From positions 323,990-336,304 of the forward strand of contig NW_019091600.1 of NCBI RefSeq assembly GCF_001949145.1: a stretch of DNA of 12,315 bases, written 5' to 3'. The position numbers and the translations under genes are program-made. The DNA is from Acanthaster planci. Its lineage: Eukaryota; Echinodermata; Asteroidea; Valvatida; Acanthasteridae. This document shows positions 8,291 to 12,315 of this stretch, in pieces. Every line of letters begins with the position of its first letter. Position 1 is the first letter of the stretch. The notes under the pieces are model-generated. The model was not told where the DNA came from and ran no database searches. It saw only the letters and a list, made by a program, of their open reading frames with translations.

Positions 8291-9365
8291 ACTATTGTTA
8301 CCTAACACATCGTCCTAATGATCCTAAATGCCAGATGAAATTTAGAGTTGCCACTTGAAAAATGTGTGCAAGCAGACTTCGGGGAAAAAAACACTTTGGT
8401 GTGCACATGATTTTATTCTGTGGGAATAATTGAAAATGAAATTGATCAACCCTCAAGAAACATAACGGAAATTGAGCAATCATGGACCAGACAATAATTA
8501 AATTCGTTTCAGAAACCTCACGAATGTTGAAATGCATGTTATTGGACCATGAACACTGCTGATTTTACAGTTTTCAATGGGGCTCGAATTGGTGGATTGC
8601 ACCCGTATTATCGATGCACCTTACGATAATATGCCCGCCTTGCACGTTTCTTTTCCGTTAAAGCTGTATACTGCCCTCATTGTTAAGTTCCACCTGGGAG
8701 AGAGGAAGGAATAATTTTGGGTGGAGCAAGGGTTGAGTTTTCATGTTGGTTGGGTGGGAATCAATCGAAATATCCTCAAGGTCAAAGGCACAATATTTGT
8801 ACTTTGTCCATGTCTACAAAGTTGACTCCAGTATTGCCATAGGGACCTTAATCCCAAATTTGTTGCTGTCCAACTTTTTGAAGCCAAAATACGTGCTTGT
8901 TAATCCATGAACTGGCGACAGCTATGTTCCCTCCATTTTAAAACAATATACTTTTATATTTATTTTTGTTTGATGACAATATTTCCTCCACCCCCAACTT
9001 GAAGAATTATTTGAACTCTATGCACTGACACTTTAACTTCTGTAGAAGCTTGGATAGCCATAGGCAGCCCCCCCAAAAAAAACAACTCTGTCACACATAA
9101 ACTGTACAAGCGTGTAAGGTTTTCAAATTTTATTCACAGATTTAATTTTAAACCACTGAGCTTTCACTTGTGAATAATTCTTGACATATTTTAAACGAGA
9201 GATATGACAAAATAATCTATACATAATCATGATATTTCCACTTTCTTTAGTTGTATGGCTCGGAGTTCCTTAATACAATGACAAAGAATTCCTTGGTCAA
9301 ATTGTATATCAACTGGGAAAATCAGGTACAGACGGTCCTATTTGTGGTGAAAGAACAAAGAGTGA
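8271..9365. other. Non-coding stretch, no gene recognised
   Basis: A small perfect hairpin is visible: TATTATCG (8606-8613) with CGATAATA (8624-8631). TCAAGGTCA at 8776-8784 matches the extended nuclear-receptor half-site of the NR5A/ERR type. A C7/A8 homopolymer junction lies near 9068-9082. Open frames are short and look random. Confidence 0.45.
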
Positions 9366-9561
9366 CCAAACAGTTAGTCTTGGCCCAAGACGTCAGTGAT
9401 CAATAGTTGTTTTATTTCTGTTGAAGAGCGGCCTCGCACAACAACTTTTTACTTACTGTACTCTGAGCTGTCGCACGGTCTAACTATGAGTCGTTGGGGG
9501 CACACTATCCACGGTGTCCGCTATCAAGCACTAACGTCTTGAAACCAAGACTATCAATCGG
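9366..9561. repeat. Imperfect inverted repeat (foldback) with ~41-bp arms
   Basis: Arm 9366-9406 and the reverse complement of 9521-9561 share TAGTCTTGG, CAAGACGT, AGTG and ATAG in order, about 70% overall. Each arm is itself a mini-palindrome: GTCTTGG-C-CCAAGAC at 9377-9391, and GTCTTG with CAAGAC at 9536-9551. Weaker pairing continues inward (GCACAACAACT near 9436 with AGTCGTTGGGGGC near 9489). The whole ~200 bp can therefore fold as one irregular stem. It carries no open frame of note and is best read as a MITE or foldback remnant. Confidence 0.7.
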
Positions 9562-9569
9562 TTTACTCC

Positions 9570-11740
9570 TAGATTATTGAAATTTAAGTACTCCCTACTA
9601 GATTGTGCTAGTTGGTCCTTGTTTCTTCAAAGTAAAAGTCGTTTTGTTTGTTTGAAAAGGAATTCAACACTCTAAGCCCTTTATTGGTTTATGGAAAATC
9701 AAATGCATTATTTTGATTGATAGAAACAAACAAGTTTTGATTTGGGTTATTGATCAAGGATTCTTCCACAACCCAATTTTTGGAGGTCAAACTTGTTTTG
9801 GATGTGGGGGGCAAAAAGTTAGAATTTTGTGTGTAAACCTTTATGGCCCCTCAGGGGAGTTGATTGAAGCTACATTTTGGGGCCTTTTACACATGGAATA
9901 GGGCCCTTGGTGGCACTGGCTCTACAGAAATGCCCTTATATGGAATCACTCTTTGTTAGTGTCTGGATGTCAATCATGGACTTTGGTATTATAAACAGCA
10001 GGCCCATCATTTACATTATTTGTAAATTTTGGAAGTATATCAAATGAAAACAAAAGAAATACAATTCAATACTGATGGCGGATCCCCAGCAATACCCAGT
10101 GTGAAATTTTTAAAATGTTGAATGAGAAGTCCCCCACAAAATACATTCATTGAAACAAATTAAATTATTTGTTTAAAGTACTTATAAAATTAGTGTAGGA
10201 CATGGGTGGCTTGAGGGATAAATCCCCCCACTTTTTTACCAGGGGTGCATTACCAATACCCCTGTAATTAGGGGTGTGCCCATAAAGTCAGTAACTTGAA
10301 AGTATGTGTATGGGGGATCTTGGACCCTTTGCCATGTCACGTTCCACACAAGGATGACCTATCAGAAAACAGCCCCCCTCCACATGTGACAAGAAATGTT
10401 TTCAATTTCTCTGAAGAGTTTTATGCACAGAAGGAAGAGAACATTCAACATTCACTCTGACCATTGTTAGTTATTTGAAAAACCTTTTTACCTGGAGATT
10501 TTCTTTACTTAGCTCACCAGGTTTGTTAAGTTGTGAATCAAAACATCAAGTACATAAAATAACACTCAGCATACACTGTATTTATCCTTTTGCTTTCTAG
10601 AAATGCAAAAACAAAACAAACTCTAACAAGATTAACATGAATGCAGCAAATGCATGCAAGCAAACACCAGAAAGGACAAACACAGTGTAATTTGAATGTT
10701 TTATCTCCAAACTGAACTGTAAATAGAAACTTACTGCAGGTCCCCAGTCTATACCAGTAGCCTCTCTCTTCCAACTGCAACTGAAGAGTGTATATGCATA
10801 CCCAAATTTCAGATTTTACCACTCATGCTCTGTGTTGAAAATATTTCCACATTTTTGTAGGATTGATTTCTTTTTGCATTTCAAATCATCCACTTGGGCC
10901 CTAGACAGAAAATCCCTTTTTAATTCAAGGTGAGTAAACTGAATCTATCAGCTGACCTTAAAAAATAGTTTCCTATATAAATAAAACTATGACTTTTTAA
11001 ATAGATTACCTCTGATAAAGAAATATAGAGCTTATACTAGGTGGGCAAAATATAGGGAAAACTTATTTTTCTGCAATCAAAGTTTGGTCTTGATTCCAAA
11101 TATCCATGGTCATGCTGGATTTTGTAGGTGGGTGGGTGGACGGGGGTAGGTAGCAGCCACAAAACAAACATTTTAGTCAACATGTTACCCGTAGGAAGAG
11201 CTATGTTGCATTTCCCATCTTCTTGTTTGCTCTATTGAAGTAACTTGCAAATTAACAATGATTAAAACTTACACGTACAACTACAATTAAAACACCGACT
11301 TGTCCCTTGTACTGTTGTAATGTAAAATTTGGCAACAGTTTTGTGAAGACTAATTTTGAGGGAGTCCACCCCAACATAAAAACTTCAGTGGAAATTGTCT
11401 TGATGCTGAAACATGCTTAATCTGAATGAAAGCAATTCCTCATTTTTTTAGAGAATCTTTAGATACATAACTATTCAATGTTTTGCAGAGTAGCCCAGTT
11501 TATATGATTTATCATTTACAAACATTTATCAAATGTGAGCACTTTTATCCTGAAGTGTGAAAAATGTGAAGGGTTTATTTAGAAAATGTCATATGTGCCA
11601 GTTTGTTTCCCTCTGGAATGCCACCTTCTCCTGGTTTTACAAAGTCAGTTTTACCAGGATTTATACAGTTAAAAACAGCTCATTAAATGAAAAGCGCAAC
11701 AAGTACAGTTGATTATATATAACGGGTTTGCCCTTACCCA
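9570..11740. other. Non-coding stretch, no gene recognised
   Basis: This is the longest uneventful part of the window. There are no convincing long repeats. Open frames of 62 and 94 codons (9713-9901 plus, 10538-10822 minus) lack recognisable protein features. Near 10241-10275 three GGGGT-type words in alternating orientation can form small competing hairpins. A short GGTGGGTGGGTGG run occurs near 11127. Confidence 0.5.
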
Positions 11741-11837
11741 ACGTATATTAATAAGCACAAATAAAAAAATACATCTTGAAAATAGTTTGCGGTACCCGCT
11801 GCTTCATTTGACTCGAACCAGCCAGCCGACCCCGGCA

Positions 11838-11910
11838 AGCTCGGTGGTCGAGTGGGTAAGACATCTGCACTAGTAAGCAGGAGGTCTTGGGTTCGGGTCC
11901 CACCCGAGTA
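11838..11910 (+). tRNA. tRNA-Thr(AGT)-like sequence, probable pseudogene or SINE head
   Basis: The sequence folds as a cloverleaf. The acceptor AGCTCGG (11838-11844) pairs with CCGAGTA (11904-11910) at six of seven positions including one G-T. The D stem is GTC/GAC, the anticodon stem TCTGC/GCAGG, and the T stem TTGGG/CCCAC with one mismatch. The A box TGGTCGAGTGG (11845-11855) and B box GGTTCGGGTCC (11890-11900) are both good. The stretch CTAGTAA.CAGGAG..TC.TGGGTTCG closely resembles eukaryotic tRNA-Thr(AGT). The anticodon loop has one extra base (ACTAGTAA, 8 nt), T54-C56 are present, but the usual A58 is G. The extra loop base and stem mismatches argue against a working tRNA. A tRNA-derived SINE or pseudogene is more likely. 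No CCA is encoded, as is normal in eukaryotes. Confidence 0.7.
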
Positions 11911-11941
11911 AGCTTGTGAGGTTTTTTTCGCAAGCTCTCGG
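11904..11941 (+). repeat. Hairpin that shares the tRNA-like acceptor strand
   Basis: CCGAG (11904-11908) pairs with CTCGG (11937-11941). After a 2-base bulge, AGCTTGTG (11911-11918) pairs with CGCAAGCT (11929-11936) with one G-T pair. The segment GCAAGCTCTCGG (11930-11941) is a near-copy of GCAAGCTCGG (11835-11844), which contains the tRNA-like 5' acceptor strand. Two alternative partners therefore exist for the 3' acceptor strand. Confidence 0.7.
11922..11928 (+). terminator. T7 run, probable RNA polymerase III terminator
   Basis: Seven Ts begin 12 bases after the tRNA-like 3' end. This is the usual spacing and composition of a Pol III stop. The run lies in the loop of a hairpin (11904-11941), so a transcript starting at the tRNA-like unit would end before that hairpin is complete. 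Confidence 0.6.
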
Positions 11942-11943
11942 AC

Positions 11944-11965
11944 AAGCACTGAGCATACAGTGCTT
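11944..11965. repeat. Perfect 8-bp hairpin AAGCACTG / CAGTGCTT
   Basis: The arms 11944-11951 and 11958-11965 are exact inverted copies around a 6-nt loop. It directly follows the previous hairpin. Confidence 0.8.
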
Positions 11966-11970
11966 ATTAA

Positions 11971-12315
11971 CCACTTCGTGCCGGGGCATTTTTCAATGTT
12001 GATGATGCTGGGGCGGCATGGCCATCATTTTTTCTGTTTTCAAAATCCTGCAAAAATTCATCATTCCATTTAACGGTCGTTTATAACCGCACCAAGTAAT
12101 CTTTAGGCACTACTCTAAGTTGACAGGTGACCTTCATTGACGCCCAAGTATTTCAGCCAGGCCTGCAGCCTTGTATAACAGTGCGGTGTTATACAACTGT
12201 CTTTTGTTCACGAACCTGGCTCAGTGCACTGCTGACCTCTTTTCAATAAGGGCCAGATTAGCGTGCAGCGGTGCTGTATGGCTCATCGCTGCGGTGGTGG
12301 AGCGCTTTTGTCCCC
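11971..12315. other. GC-richer repeat-like right end
   Basis: No gene is recognised. GGTCGTTTATAACCGCAC at about 12075-12092 resembles the reverse complement of GTGCGGTGTTATACAACTGTC at 12181-12201. GCAGCG (12265-12270) and CGCTGC (12287-12292) form a small stem. The density of inverted pieces suggests the window ends inside another repeat element. Confidence 0.4.
12155..12219. repeat. Nested hairpin: 7-bp outer stem and perfect 10-bp inner stem
   Basis: TTGTATAACA (12171-12180) pairs perfectly with TGTTATACAA (12187-12196) over the loop GTGCGG. Further out, AGCCAGG (12155-12161) pairs perfectly with CCTGGCT (12213-12219). A 10-base palindrome CAGTGCACTG follows at 12222-12231. Confidence 0.8.

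Larger units (their letters stand above)
11748..11970. repeat. 11-bp inverted repeats bracketing the tRNA-like unit
   Basis: TTAATAAGCAC (11748-11758) is the exact reverse complement of GTGCTTATTAA (11960-11970). They enclose 201 bases that contain the tRNA-like sequence and its trailer. They could be the ends of a composite element, but flanking target duplications were not seen and chance is possible. The right copy overlaps the hairpin at 11944-11965. Confidence 0.35.

Noticed and set aside
10538-10822. 94-codon cysteine-rich open frame on the minus strand
   Set aside because: It looks like a secreted or membrane peptide at first sight, but there is no signal-peptide layout, no cysteine spacing pattern of a known family and no supporting context.
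11120-11155. GGTGGGTGGGTGG run as a G-quadruplex
   Set aside because: Its G-tracts come close to the pattern, but it is short and interrupted, with no promoter or telomere context to make it informative.
11734-11949. Minus-strand open frames with a GGTRTQDLLLTSADVLPTRPP-like stretch
   Set aside because: This is the antisense translation of the tRNA-like B-box region. Such peptides turn up in gene predictions because of tRNA-derived repeats and are not real proteins.

Overview
The window looks like nuclear DNA from an animal, most likely a marine invertebrate deuterostome such as an echinoderm or amphioxus. Reasons: AT-rich sequence, no operon-like coding density, many TACATGTA/ACATGT palindromes, TAGGCCTA-type words, long runs without open frames, a eukaryotic tRNA-Thr-like Pol III unit, and several small foldback elements. 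The taxon is inferred from base composition and repeat style only. No protein-coding gene can be supported: the longest open frame is 124 codons, none resembles a known family, and none is backed by convincing splice signals. The window is best read as intergenic or intronic DNA shaped by mobile-element remnants.

Layout. Positions 1-1200 hold no gene. Positions 1229-1534 hold a small cluster of GGATTGAGG repeats in both orientations. Positions 1540-3300 are unique-looking DNA with scattered TACATGTA words and one perfect nuclear-receptor-type DR4 (3038-3053). Positions 3317-3490 and 4436-4575 look like two diverged copies of one dispersed repeat. Positions 4620-4710 hold a near-perfect 16-bp-stem hairpin framed by 12-bp direct repeats, followed by a second hairpin (4754-4800). 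Positions 5634-6356 look like a ~710-bp non-autonomous DNA transposon full of ATCGAT words.

Positions 6842-7820 are the most structured part. They hold a 142-bp-arm inverted repeat (6842-7232), a 31-bp palindrome (7316-7346), a 30-35-bp-arm inverted repeat (7392-7478) and further copies of its CCACTCAG core. A CpG-rich stretch follows (7768-8260). At its right end there is a weak candidate promoter and first exon on the minus strand (8123-8290). Positions 9366-9561 are another foldback.

Positions 9570-11740 are featureless. The right end (11748-12315) holds a tRNA-Thr(AGT)-derived unit with A box, B box and a T7 Pol III terminator, plus several hairpins that could compete with the cloverleaf. 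It may be a tRNA pseudogene or SINE inside a larger repeat.

No genes work together here. The common theme is inverted repetition on several scales, consistent with a nest of foldback/MITE-like elements.
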